A stretch of DNA of 39,014 nucleotides from Ichthyophonus hoferi (lineage: Eukaryota > Opisthokonta > Ichthyosporea > Ichthyophonida > Ichthyophonidae), in NCBI GenBank assembly GCA_002751075.1, contig NAOQ01000001.1:421195-460208 (forward strand). Direction: 5' to 3'. The number at the start of each line of letters is the position of its first letter. Position 1 is the first letter of the stretch. Positions 1 to 10,666 of the stretch are shown one piece after another. The notes below the pieces were generated by a model. The model saw nothing but the letters and a program-made list of their open reading frames with translations, made no database searches and was not told where the DNA came from. The position numbers and the translations under genes are program-made.

Positions 1-17
1 TCAGTTATTGTTATTGC

Positions 18-91
<74 letters not shown>
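18..91. repeat. (ATT)n microsatellite
   Basis: Uninterrupted trinucleotide run of about 70 bp. It lies upstream of the first visible kinase exon, in what is probably an intron of that gene. Confidence 0.95.
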
Positions 92-92
<1 letters not shown>

Positions 93-173
93 TGTTATAT
101 GTTACATAGCCATGCTAAACTCCGTCTTACCATGTAGTACCTTTAATAACCTAACACCTTATTGTCTCTACAG

Positions 174-3100
174 AAGCAGTTTGGTAGGCTATATGGTGCC
201 CAGGGCCCTAGTAAGGATGAAAACACAGCCACTTACTCTCCCCCCGAGACATTGGTAGGGTCCGTGCCCTTTGACCACAAGGTAGGTAGGGTGTAGATAT
301 ATACGCTATGTATTTCTCTATCTATACCTATATGACATGTGTTTGGTTCTATACTTAATCTTTCTTTCTTTCTTTCTTTTTTTCTTTCTCATGTAGGATA
401 TCATATACATACCTATTTTATCCATCTACCCTACACCCACCCCACTTCTATCTCTATCTCCTCTTAATATGTGATTTTATATTAATACCTTCTCCCCTTT
501 ACCCGCATTAAATATTAATTAATCTGGAATTCTCACTAACCAATAATAGCAAGAGCATATAAATTTAACTTACTCAACATATAAGGAATTGAGACTACTA
601 TTTCATTAGCAAGTATTGGAGTATTACATTGTATTGGCCTACTGTGAATTGTCATTAACGCAATACTGACTTGTATTGGATAATACCCTTAGCATCCTGC
701 AAGTTATGATATGTGGTCAACTGGGATGGTTATAATGGAGGTAGGGCATTGGTTAATACCTATGGCGTAGACAATTATGATAGCTATAATAGAGTAGATG
801 TACATGTATGTGTACATACAATATCGCAAAGAGTGAAGCTAATTATATAATATGGCTATAATATAATTTTACTTACTACCCGATATGGTTATACTAATTG
901 CCTTATGCTTTTATACTAATCAGCTAATATTGTTATACCACTGTTAGGAAACCCAATAAGGAAACGCATTTTTAAAAAACCTATAGATTAAACTTAATAT
1001 TTGATAGGTCAATCTAACACCTTTCTTATGATTTTTGGCATAGTAAGTTGGGGGTATAGCATATTGTAGTGTATATATTATATATAATATCATAAAAGAG
1101 TGCATATAATATATCTAGGACACTTACCAAACAAACGTTAGGTAATTGTCTTAGTCTAGTAATAATAAGCTATCCAAGAGACATCCTATACCATGCAGTC
1201 GTTCCATCTGTTTTCTCTCTCTTCCTTATTATAAAATGAATTTTTTTCATAGTTATATACATAACCTTATGTATATTTGTATTGATACGCTAAAACAGAC
1301 TTTGCTTTATACTTGATCATATATATTGATGTTGTTGACAATCCTATCCTATCCTACCCTACCCTACCCTACCCTACCCCATCCTATCATATCCTATTAT
1401 ATCCTATCTTATCTGATCCTATTATGTTAGTGTATTATGTAGCATATAAAGCTTAGTAAGACAAATATTAAAATAAAATATGAAATACAGTGCTCCCTAA
1501 TCACCTCACCTGGTTAACCAATAGATTAGTCGGGATAATTTCTTTTCCTGTGTGTAATGACTGGGCAGATCAATAATCAAGGGAAATGGGTGTAGTTGTT
1601 GCTAGGCACGGCTGATGTATTTCAGATAGATGACCGATTACGGGCTATGGTTGATCGACAGGTGAGGCAATGTTTTGATTGGTGTGGCTAGGGCCTGATG
1701 TTTACTATGCATCCAACCTTTAAATTATATAGTCTAATGGAATGGCCAAAGTAATTATGGGATACCTGTAAGCGATAATATGCATTTATATAAGTATATA
1801 TAGACACACTTTCCCCTCTCTCCCCTCGTATGTTACATATACACCCTATACCCCTTGCTATGACATCATCCTATCACTGTCTATAGTTTTTAAACTATTT
1901 ATTCACTAATCCTCCTTCCCCATCAATATTTAGCTACAAGATCAACCAATAGAAATTAAGCAGGCTGCCTACATGCACCTAGGGATGCGAAGGTGAGCAC
2001 ATGGCACGGGGTATATCAGAGATTATAGCTGGTTATAGTATAATGTAATGTAATAGAATAGAATAGAGCATACTATAGTACTATATGGCCATTGAAGCAG
2101 AGTGCAATGGAATACAATATAGTATAATGTAATAAAATAGAATAGAGTATACTATATGCTATGGTCATCGAAACAGAGTGTAATGGAATATAATATAACA
2201 TGATTTAATATCATACAATATGATATTATATTGATATGAACCAATTAATACTAATGATTATTCTATTGATCACAGTAATATATTGTTCAATTCAGATCTT
2301 GGGTACTATATATACTCTATTGCTTTGCATAATGATTTTCTACCCTAATAAACAATATGTCGAGGTTTACCTTAAAGAAATATTTCTGATTTTGCTGATA
2401 GGGCTAGGATTTAGCTTTTCATTTTTTTTTGTAGCAGGCATAGTTAAAAAATAATAATTTTATAAATGCGATGAGCATTTTTCTTTTATTTTTTGGCCTC
2501 AGAATGGCCTATAATATCATACCTACCCCCTCATCGACTCTTAGGATATAATGATTCTCTACAAAAATGTGCATAATTTTACATTATATTTCCATCATTT
2601 CCACGTAAAAGATAATGATTGGTCGGCTATAGATTAATGACTGCTTTCATTAATGGTAGTCAATAGGAAAGTACCTTTTTATAATTATAATTATAATTGT
2701 TTATTTAATAATATCCTGTGATATTTTAGACATTGGTGGTGGCCAATAGGAAACTACTACTAATTTTAATTGTGAATATGATTACATATCTAATAATATC
2801 CTGTGGTAGGTGTGTCATGTTTATTCTTGATAGTATTCTTTTTAAAAAAATAAAGTAAAATAAAAAGTGAAACCTTCAATGGCAAGAAAGAGAAACTCAA
2901 ACACATGTATATAACCATAGAGAGTGATATGACATGGTAGAATGTCCAACTAACCCTACGTCATCAGGTATTGTATTGAGAAGATGCCATCCGATCCATT
3001 CCCTCAGTTCCATAGCAAGCCAATGGGTACAAAGGGGGTGAGATGGAAACCAATCAAGGTACAGAGATCTGGGATCGTGTGATTGGGGTAGATAAGAAAT

Positions 3101-4357
3101 GAGGATATGTGATTGGTATAGGTTAAGATTAATATATTATATACGTTTTCATTTGTGGTTTGTGGTTTGATGGGTATTTATATGAATGTGTCTGTGTGTT
3201 GACTGAATGGAAGAGAAGAGGGACGTACATAGTTGTCTACTGTGTTGTTTATGTGTATGCTGTGTGTATATTTATCTAGGTATATATGTATGGGTGTCCG
3301 TATATGTGTATGTATACATGTCTGTTGGCCTGTAGTACTTTATTCACAATGGATAGGATGCATATTGATTTATGTTTATATTTGATGTGATGTATGGGCA
3401 GATGAGAGATACCGTGTTGTGCCTAATATAGGGCTAGTCCATAACATATAACATAACATATAACATATCCCAACATTACATTGCAAGTACTTGATTTCAT
3501 TACAAGGTCGATTTGATCGGTTGTAATTAATGTCTTTACATGTATATATAGATATATAGTGATATGGAGCCAATGATTAATAGGCACGTGTCTGTTAGAT
3601 ATCGCCAGGCCAGGACTGCCATGGGCGTTAAATGCATAAATACACTACCACTACCATACAACTATAAATAAAAACATATATAACAAATGCCATATAGTAT
3701 GGCATACATCATAGCATATAATACAGTATATAACATCATATTTAACATAGACCACACATTATACTAATCCATATCCTATGTAGTGTACCCCTAATACATT
3801 TCAGGATATGTTAAAATACCTTGACCCTGCCAGTGTTGGCTTCTCTTCGCCTATGGGAGTGGACCTACTAAAGGTTAGTTCTTATTGGTATGGGCCGACT
3901 AAGGGTTGTTTCTTATTGGTATGGGCCGACTAAAGGTTGTTTCTTATTGGTATAAACCTACTAAGGTTGGGTTTTTATTGGTATAGACCTATTAGCAGTT
4001 GGTTTTTAGTGGAGTAGTGGGCCTATATTTCTTTACTTTGGAAATGGGAATGAATGCAAAAGAATAGAATGGCACACGGCATGTGGCAGCTATTTAGTAC
4101 TATGGTGTTCAAGAAATATACATGCTATATACCTCTCCTTAACCGACACACTCTTGTTTGTTAACACCTGCTCTCTCCTATAGCGTCTCCTTCGGTGGGA
4201 CCCAACCGACCGTATTAATGCCACCCAGGCCCTAGACCATGCATACTTTACCAACACTCAGTCGGACTCTCCCTTTGTCTGTGGATGTGGAGCTGTATTT
4301 CACTTCCATAGTTTATTTATAGACCACCTTGCATCATGTCCTCATGCACACAACTAG
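174..4357 (+). CDS. Protein kinase, 3' part of gene (activation segment to C-terminus)
   Basis: Seven exons: 174-281, 693-740, 1596-1661, 1934-1992, 2968-3037, 3805-3873, 4184-4357. All have GT-AG introns and matching phases; the gene starts left of the window. The exons encode about 197 residues of a kinase C-lobe. Visible motifs are TATYSPPE (the APE region), SYDMWSTGMVIME (subdomain IX DxWSxG), LLLGTADVFQ, and LLRWDPTDRINATQAL (subdomain XI with its Arg). The pattern SYDMWS-G-V-E-LG-VFQ followed by DDRLRAMVD and a helical insert resembles the kinase half of plant protein kinase/PP2C-like proteins more than CDKs; that assignment is from memory. After the kinase comes a Cys/His-rich tail, CGCG-x8-H-x5-HLASC, which may bind zinc. 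The catalytic HRD and DFG regions are outside the window, so activity cannot be judged. Weakest splice call: the purine-rich acceptor at 1595. Confidence 0.82.
361..390. repeat. (TTTC)n short tandem repeat
   Basis: Pyrimidine tetranucleotide run in the first visible intron of the kinase gene. Confidence 0.8.
1341..1425. repeat. Pentanucleotide repeat ATCCT/ACCCT
   Basis: About 17 degenerate 5-bp units grading from ATCCT through ACCCT and back to ATCCT. It lies in the kinase intron between the 693-740 and 1596-1661 exons. Confidence 0.9.
2037..2196. repeat. Two imperfect tandem units of about 80 bp
   Basis: Units at about 2037-2120 and 2121-2196 share the order AGTATAATGTAAT, GAATAGAGYATACTATA, a CATYGAARCAGAGTG core and AATGGAATAYAATAT. 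Both are intronic in the kinase gene. A 72-codon hydrophobic open frame at 2236-2454, just after them, looks like chance AT-rich sequence. Confidence 0.85.
3862..4022 (+). repeat. Minisatellite (~31 bp unit) beginning on a splice donor
   Basis: About five units with core CTACTAAAGGTTRKTTCTTATTGGTATGRRCC; later units are more diverged. The first unit includes the last 12 bases of the kinase exon ending at 3873 plus its GTTAGT donor, so later units carry donor-like copies (CTAAGGGTTG, CTAAAGGTTG, CTAAGGTTGG). Each unit also contains one ATTGG pentamer. Confidence 0.88.
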
Positions 4358-4757
4358 GTGATTAGTGGATACTTATATGCATGCATACTACCTTATTATC
4401 ATACATGATATTGAGAATGCCTTACAAAGTTGTTTTTCCGGGCTGTCTCCCAGTCCTGACGAGCCAGTGATGCCATTCTACGCAGAGTACTAAGAAACTC
4501 TACTGGCAAAAATAATTTATAAAAAATATATACTTAGGAGAAAGCAATATATATTTAGAAATATTAGATTGGGTACTAATACATGTATTTGAAACATATT
4601 TAAGAGGAGAGGTTGAAGGTCATGTATAATACAGATAAATGGACAAGACCCTATTGACATAATAATATCCTATCATATGATACTATATCATGATCCATGT
4701 TGATGGCAACCCTGTAAATGATGAATGTCGTAAATAAATGCAAGAATTTCGGTTGGC

Positions 4758-4792
<35 letters not shown>

Positions 4793-5019
4793 CTATACCT
4801 ATACAGCCGCTGAATAAAATAATTGTGGAGATAAGAGTAATGAGTGTATAGTACGTAGTGTTATAGTATTATAATGTTGAAATTGATTTTTATTGCGGTT
4901 GCTCCATATCTATGATAAACATATATTCAAGATAATTCCTGTTGGTATTTAGAAGTGACGGTGGCATAGCACCTAATGTAAACCCCCCACCCCTGAGACA
5001 GCTGACCAAGCTGTATATT
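4358..5019. other. Convergent intergenic segment
   Basis: Lies between the 3' ends of the kinase gene (+) and the gene ending at 5020 (-). It is AT-rich, with AATAAA-like signals around 4737 and 4815 that could serve polyadenylation, and a broken (AT)n run at 4758-4792. No coding exon seen. Confidence 0.6.
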
Positions 5020-5180
5020 TTATGTTTTTGCTGGCACTGGCTCGGGCACTGGCTCAGGCTCAGACTCTGGCATCTGACAGTTGAGGTGATATATGGGGGT
5101 TGCCCAGTTGTTTTGTACATTGCTCTGAGGCCTCCATATTCTTAGGATTTTACCGACAATAATACAAGGGAGAAGACATG
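5020..5180 (-). CDS. Last exon of an unidentified protein, acidic Pro-Glu tail
   Basis: Open for 53 codons from an acceptor (CTTACATAG, exon starting at 5180, needing one preceding base of the split codon) to the stop at 5020-5022. The start of the exon is hydrophobic and basic (CLLPCIIVGKILRIW), which could end a membrane segment. The C-terminus is a repetitive acidic-proline stretch, PESEPEPVPEPVPAKT. No family is recognised. There is no in-frame Met before the tail, so this must be a 3' exon; upstream exons should lie above 5200 but none was placed with confidence. The opposite strand is also partly open here, without family support. Confidence 0.45.
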
Positions 5181-5557
5181 CTATGTAAGTGCCAATTTAT
5201 CGTACTGCTTTAATAGTGTAGGTAGAGTTGAGGATGTGTTTAAGTTAGCATTTAGCCATTAAATATTAGCTAAATGGTATATGGTATATTATAATGCAAT
5301 ATAAGATATGGCATAGTATAGTGTTGTAAGATCGTTAACTGCCAATGAAGACATAAGTTGGCCGATTTTTGATGACAAGCAACGATGCAATGATTATTCT
5401 TTGGTTAGCCGAATACCGTTCTATAGTAAGTAGATCGATTCTTGTCAGTACATATAAAATATATAATTATTTTAGGTATATTAACTCTGAATGAACACAG
5501 TTCAAAATTGGTTTGTCGATGCCTAGTTTGCATGTGAATAGCTAATGTGCCATATTT

Positions 5558-5712
5558 GGAAACACTAATATAATCATTTCGAGATAGAATCAGGCATCCC
5601 GATGATTTTTAATGAGTTGTATTAGCCAATACAAATATTTTATGCTTGGTTCCATTTAAGTTATTGAGCCTAGTTACATTGGTGCTAACCAAAAGTTAGC
5701 ACTGGCGATAAA
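5558..5712 (-). repeat. Dispersed repeat family, copy 1
   Basis: Forward strand carries GAAACACTAATAT, GAGATAGAATCAG, TGTATTAGCCAATAC, GGTTCCATTTAAG and CCTAGTTACATTGGTG in order. It is the first half of a head-to-tail pair with 5759-5928 (period about 201 bp). Related sequence recurs at 9311-9440 (inverted), 10805-10892 and 11540-11720. No coding capacity. Confidence 0.85.
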
Positions 5713-5758
5713 ACAAAGTATAAAGGAAAACAATATATAATAATGGTACACCTATATA

Positions 5759-5928
5759 TGGAAACACTAATATACTCATATTGAGATAGAATCAGACGCC
5801 CCGAGTGGGTCTCTATGAACTTTCATGAGTTGTATTAGCCAATACGAGTATTTTATGATTGGTTCCATTTAAGCTATTGAACCTAGTTACATTGGTGTTA
5901 ACCAAAAGTTGGTGCTGGCGATAAAACA
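5759..5928 (-). repeat. Dispersed repeat family, copy 2
   Basis: Same landmarks as the copy at 5558-5712. It shares the additional block GACCCACT with the 9.3 and 11.6 kb copies, which have GCCCACTAGG at that place. It contains CCAAT and ATTGG pentamers about 22 bp apart. Confidence 0.85.
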
Positions 5929-6534
5929 GTATAATAAGGAAAGCAAAATTCAATAATAAAGGGCTGCTCATATGCGGCCCCAGGTATATGCGGCAAGCCC
6001 GCATGCCTGTGTACATGTACACTACCGTTATATGCAAATCGGAATATGTTCGTGACATACAAAACATTGCGTTCATTTATTGTTTGTTAAACAAAGCCAT
6101 AATATATATGTAACCCTATTATACAACATTCAATTGGCGACCCAGAAGCCTGTGGACAAGTTATTAGAATTACCACACTTTGCTATAATGCAGCTACTCT
6201 AAAATAATATACTATACAGACCATAACAAAAAAGGTATAATCACCAAAACAGAACTTGTGCTTCTTTTAAGTTTCCAAGATAACCAAAACCAGTGTCCCG
6301 CACTTGCGCTTTTATACTGGTATGATTTTTTATTACTCAAGTAAAGGTTAATTAATTGATTCCAATTAGAACCAATCACATAACTAAAGTCAGCTTTCAT
6401 TTTCGCGTCATGTCGTTATCGATGCTGCAATCCTAAAGAACTTAAAGAACTTACGAAAACAAAAGTTTGCGTCCTACAGGGATTAGACACACAGTTATAA
6501 TTTAATTCTAAAAATTTTTAAAAAATTGATAATA
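5929..6534. other. Intergenic, small GC-rich patch
   Basis: Contains a GC-richer patch at about 5965-6012 with a direct repeat of TATGCGGC and an inverted GCGGCAAGCCCGC element. Reverse-strand frames are open across 5813-6076 but match nothing I know. The rest is AT-rich and unremarkable. Confidence 0.4.
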
Positions 6535-7179
6535 TTATTTTGGGATTTTTTTTGTAGGGAAATAATAAAGAGCATATTTGGAATCCAAAAGATCGATAGA
6601 TTTATCCTTTAAATGTCTTATATTACTAAGGTAAAAACAGACGGCTTTTAGTATAGATTTTCGGTAATTGAACATAACTATATCGGCACAGACAAACATC
6701 ATTCCAATAACTCTTTTTGCATCCTGTCTACTAGCGTTAGGATATTGTTTAGGGTATTTTAGCAAATAATTGTGAAGCCACTCAATTCCATCGTAGCCAC
6801 TGAACGTTTTAGACTTGTTCTTTTTGCTGGCCCAATTTCGCATTTTCTCGGCCATGTCTTCCCAGCCTTGTTGAAAATTGTACTCATAGATATCTTTTGA
6901 CTGTCTAAATAGGATGGGGTTCTCTAAGTCCAAAACCTTATGCATCGGCAGTTGTATGTGAATGCTTGCCACCCTAGTATGCTTTGCAGTTGGTTTAAGT
7001 AGGCATGGCTTATAGGGGAGAACCTGGTTGGGTTTTAAAGTGAATCTGGTGCATGAAAGATCGCTGTCGCTGGAATAGTCAGCGAGAATTGGAGCTCTTG
7101 AGTAGGATTCGATGTTTAACTTTTCATTTTTGGTAAAGATCTTAAATTTACGACCTTTAGATTTAGAAACCAAAACCAT
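6535..7179 (-). CDS. DEP-domain protein, intronless
   Basis: 214 residues in one uninterrupted frame, starting at the ATG at 7179 (MVLVSKSKGRKF) and ending at 6535. The N-terminal 100 residues are basic and unrecognised. Residues about 106-207 fit a DEP domain: GWEDMAEKMRNW (helix 1), FSGYDGIEWLHNYL matching the family F-x-G-x-x-x-x-WL core, SRQDAKRVIGMMFV (helix 3) and SKYALYYFP, equivalent to the usual terminal D-S-N-x-LYRF strand. DEP domains mediate membrane or GPCR contact in signalling proteins; the spacing here is closest to DEPDC1-type domains, so a membrane-associated adaptor role is only an inference. It has no intron, unlike most neighbours, so a retrocopy is possible, but no poly(A) remnant or flanking repeat is visible. 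Confidence 0.75.
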   Translation of the reverse strand: MVLVSKSKGRKFKIFTKNEKLNIESYSRAPILADYSSDSDLSCTRFTLKPNQVLPYKPCLLKPTAKHTRVASIHIQLPMHKVLDLENPILFRQSKDIYEYNFQQGWEDMAEKMRNWASKKNKSKTFSGYDGIEWLHNYLLKYPKQYPNASRQDAKRVIGMMFVCADIVMFNYRKSILKAVCFYLSNIRHLKDKSIDLLDSKYALYYFPTKKIPK

Positions 7180-7739
7180 TGTGTTTTTACTTTTAATGCA
7201 CAGTGGAACAAGTAGGGGCGGGCGACTCTGTTAGAACTGCATAGAAAGTAGAAGTAAATGTTTTATATTGTGTAAATAATAAATGTGTAACATATGCAAT
7301 CTGAAAGGGTCCGCTACTCGGCTGAATACTTCTAAAAAATAGATAAGAACTTCCAAAAATATCAACTTATAAAAAATACGTCGAAGGAAATGCTTTTATA
7401 GTTTCATTATCTAAGGAAAATGAATAAAAACATAAATCCAATGGATACATTTATTATAGATACTCCAAAAGAATAAACCTATCATTTATTAAATTAAAAT
7501 GTATCGTAGCGCGCAGACCAACAATATGTAATTAACGGTTTTCATCGCTTCCAGTTGGTGAAAGTAAAAGAGATAAAATTTCGATGAGTTTTGGGCGACT
7601 TGGTTTTTCAAATAAGAAATTTTTATGTTATAATTATAACTTATTAGTAAAGTATAAAATATTTAAAACCATAATCATACTAATAATAACCATTATGAAA
7701 TACATTTTCAATTATATTTTAAAGAATAGATGGAAATCC
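7180..7739. other. Intergenic upstream of the DEP gene
   Basis: AT-rich. No exon seen. It should contain the promoter of the DEP gene; no TATA or CCAAT arrangement stands out. Confidence 0.4.
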
Positions 7740-7809
7740 CTAATACGCCTGCTTATTTAGCTCTAATGGGATTTTGTGTCTATGGGACTCCACCAGCCCC
7801 AAATCTGCC
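7740..7809 (-). CDS. Isolated last exon, unidentified conserved-looking peptide
   Basis: A good acceptor (CTCTTTTGCAG) on the reverse strand is followed by one base of a split codon and 22 codons, ADLGLVESHRHKIPLELN ending in KQAY, then TAG. The composition is protein-like. The forward strand is also open, as expected opposite a real exon. Upstream exons should lie above 7810; none was placed with confidence. One candidate start, MHKDATIALSMTSSG at about 8340-8382, would splice in phase but overlaps a CRE-like palindrome and is weak. No family recognised. Confidence 0.4.
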
Positions 7810-9101
7810 CTGCAAAAGAGCTTGTAAGAATGATATGATGATAAGAAAAGTATGAACATGTATTAATATCTATTAAACACCATGTAAATGGTTAGCCAAT
7901 TTAATCTTACATTAATTTATAATGTCTATTTTGTGCATCGCACTTACTTACGTTATATCTATACTGATTTTATTTCTAATAGATTTCTTCCTTCGTCCAT
8001 TTTTGTTACGATTTTTAAATTAATTGGTAAGAAAGGGATCTTATCGGTAATTATAATCAATAAAATGATTCGTGTTGTTGTGTTATTTTATGTCTTAACT
8101 CGGATTATGATAACAGCTTAGTATCATTTGCTCTATTTTATTGAAGCTAATCGGGTGCAAAACTATACTTGAGTTTTTAACTCCCGAGTTCAATCTACCA
8201 TTTATAGGACTTTCTATTTATAAGGCACTTGCATAATTTTGACTGATAATAAATTTTTATTTTGTATACTAAGGTATATATAAAAGGTAACTATAGCGTT
8301 ACACGGTGATTAACAGTGTTATTAACACGTGTACACTCCGGATGACGTCATACTCAAAGCAATTGTGGCGTCTTTGTGCATAAAATCAGTTAAAATCTTC
8401 TATTTTTAGAATCTACAATAAAAGGCTTGGTGTTAATTGGTGGTATTTTAATTTTACTATTGAATAAATTATTGTTCTTTCATATCAAATGAATCTGGAC
8501 AAGCCAATAATCTAATACAAACAGCACTAACGAATAGCTATGGAAACCAATTATTGGCGGGACAGTGAGTCATGATATTGTATGCACTATCTAGCTTGAG
8601 CCATTTGCATTTGTGAGCAAAATTTTAAATGTCCGCATATAAAAACAAATTCTTTCGAAAAATAGTTCACTCCTAACTGCTATCATCTGCTCTCTCTCTT
8701 AAAAGGTAGCTAGCCCATCTGAATGTTGTGCATAAATAATCATTGGGAGACTTTTGTTTGAGCATGGCAAAGAGATTAGCGAATGGTATTCCTCGCCATT
8801 GTTATGTAATTGATTAATTATATATCGTATAATGTAGTATGTAGTATCATACAATAAAATGCTATATAACACAGTATTATATACAATAATATATTCAAAT
8901 AAAGTACAGTAAAAACAATAAAAAATGGTAAATAGATACTAACATACCGTTATAATCTGATATGATATGATAGTTAGCAACTACTTAGACATGTCCAATG
9001 AGCATCAGCTGTTATCAATTGGCCCGGGATTACGGAAATAAGGATTTTGGAAACATGTTGAAGGGTTTCGAATATGTAGAACGATTTTGAAGATGTGTTT
9101 T
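7810..9101. other. AT-rich stretch with possible promoter elements
   Basis: No confident gene. A 77-codon forward frame (7888-8121) is rich in Ile, Tyr and Phe and looks like chance. A perfect CRE palindrome TGACGTCA lies at 8343-8350 with ACACGTGT just before it, and CCAAT/ATTGG pentamers cluster at about 8438-8565. Confidence 0.4.
8343..8350. promoter_or_regulatory. CRE-like palindrome TGACGTCA
   Basis: Perfect 8-bp ATF/CREB-type site, 15 bp from an ACACGTGT E-box-like site. Position upstream of the exon at 7740-7809 (-) would suit a promoter of that gene. Function is inferred from the motif only. Confidence 0.35.
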
Positions 9102-9159
9102 ATCAAATAGTTGTTGTTAGGTAAAGGACAAGCTAACGCTCTCATCAGCTGCTCTTGAA
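9102..9159 (-). repeat. Direct repeat partner of 10721-10775
   Basis: About 55 bp shared in the same orientation with 10721-10775, including GGTAAAGGRCAAGCTAACGC. Read on the reverse strand both copies give ALACPLP followed by NNNYLI or DDDYLI. They may be duplicated exons or ends of a decayed element. Confidence 0.6.
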
Positions 9160-9310
9160 TCTCTCTCTCTGCAGACATAACATCACAACATCAAGCACAT
9201 AAATCAAATTGTAAACGGTAACAACTGAAAACAGTCAATTATGACGACTGAAAATCAGTATTTTTGATAAGTTGTTTCTGTTCCTTCCTACACTTTCCAA
9301 TTTCAGCTTA

Positions 9311-9440
9311 AGGTGATGTAGTCTAAATGGGATCAATTATTAAAAAACTCTTTATTGACTAATACAATTCATGGCAGATCACCGAGCCCACTAGGATTGT
9401 TTGATTTTAATATTTTATACCATCGTGTCCTTATTTGGAT
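9311..9440 (+). repeat. Dispersed repeat family, inverted copy
   Basis: Opposite orientation to the copies at 5.6-5.9 and 10.8-11.7 kb. Shares TAAATGGGA, GACTAATACAATT, CAGATCACCGAGCCCACTAG and a tail ending CCTTATTTGGATG with the 11.6 kb copy. With the copies at 10.8-11.7 kb it forms an inverted pair enclosing the coding-like stretches at 9616-10666. Confidence 0.8.
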
Positions 9441-9615
9441 GGCCCGGTCCTGTATCATAAAAGAATAAGCTGTAACAAAAGACGTTGTGCGCTTTGGTTC
9501 CAACACTATTTATTGACCTAATAACAATCTATGCTATTATAGCCACAAAAAAGTTTAAATGAAAAAACAAAAAACGCTTCAATCAACTTTTGTTCTACTT
9601 GGAATGCTGGGCTAG

Positions 9616-10666
9616 TTATGGCATTTGGCAAAGAGTCTGCCGCTTGTCGTGTGAACCTGTTATGTTGTCTCCATACAGCAGTATTCTCCCCGTGTCCTTA
9701 TATCCTTTTGTTAAGAAATCCTCATCCGAATTTCCTATGAAGTAGATGAGTCTAGGATTATAAGCATGTCCTCGTTTATCTGAATCTATAGGCAATGGCA
9801 TTTGTTTTAGAAACATAGGCACATCTAAATAGCTGTACAGGTGGATAGCCTTTATGTCTAGTTGTTCTGGGTCACACCCGCAAGATTTTATTATGCTGAG
9901 CTGAAGTCTAATGTTTACGAATGAGGACATGGGACTCAAAATATTGGGATAGTCTACAACAAGGTGTGGCTTGAGTCCAACTCCTGATTGAGGGGTAGCC
10001 GTAAGTGGGGTGTACTTGGAGCGTCAATTTTTGATGAAACATGCTACCTGCCCGCTTCCAAAACTGCTCTCTCTCTCAGGCCTGGAGGGAATGCCTGTAA
10101 GGTCCTGAGCAGGAATTGGTGTAGGAGTGTGGTCTATGAAAACAATCGGCGCTCTCTCTGAAGCTGATGACTTGGAAATGATGACTCGTAAATTATTATT
10201 GATAGCATCCTCAATTAGAATAGCATTGAGATGATTGTGTAGAAAAGTTTCTTTGGCGAGTCTTGACCATGTCAGTTAATTCGTTTATTGATGCAGTAGT
10301 TGAGATGGCGAACTCCTGCATTTGTGTGAAAGTAGCAGTGTATTTTGCCATTTGTTGCTGGAGGTGTGTGAGGGTGGCATCGTAGGTAAACGAGTCAGCC
10401 ATTATTGCAATTGGTGCAATGGCTGAGTGAAGAGGAAGATTTTGATGGGGCGCTGTGAAGGGTAACGCAGTAGTTAGGACTGTGGTGACTCGCTGGTGCG
10501 ATAAGGTGGTCCTGGCAACATCTGAAAACGGAGGACTGGCGTCAGATGATTGAGCAATATGCTCTTTTTTGGCTGGGTATCTGAAAAAATAGCAACCAAC
10601 GGGAAAGATTGTGCTGAGTGGATTCAGCAAGGGGTAGAAGAGAATAGCGACGCAAAGTGGAAGCAT
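9616..10666 (-). other. Decayed coding-like region, unidentified (possible element fossil)
   Basis: Reverse-strand open stretches at 9616-9939 and about 10211-10590 have protein-like composition. The upstream one includes a Gln/Thr-rich, probably coiled-coil stretch (TLTHLQQQMAKYTATFTQM). The region looks broken, with coding-like sequence in more than one frame. It is bracketed by related repeats in inverted (9311 and 10805-11720) and direct (9102 and 10721) arrangement, and begins beside a fossil half of initiator tRNA-Met. That would fit an old mobile element, including an LTR-type fossil with a gag-like coiled coil, but no transposase, integrase or reverse transcriptase is seen. A broken host gene is equally possible. 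Confidence 0.35.

Noticed and set aside
1341-1425. Telomere-like (TACCC)n
   Set aside because: Short and degenerate, grades into ATCCT, and sits inside a kinase intron, so it is an ordinary microsatellite.
2236-2454. 72-codon forward open frame with two hydrophobic stretches
   Set aside because: Lies in a kinase intron, is very rich in Ile, Leu and Phe as expected of AT-rich chance frames, and has no family likeness.
10211-10666. 151-codon reverse open frame taken as one protein starting MLPLCVAILFYP
   Set aside because: Its start codon falls inside the initiator tRNA-Met fossil, so the first part is not a genuine N-terminus. Only the later part looks coding.
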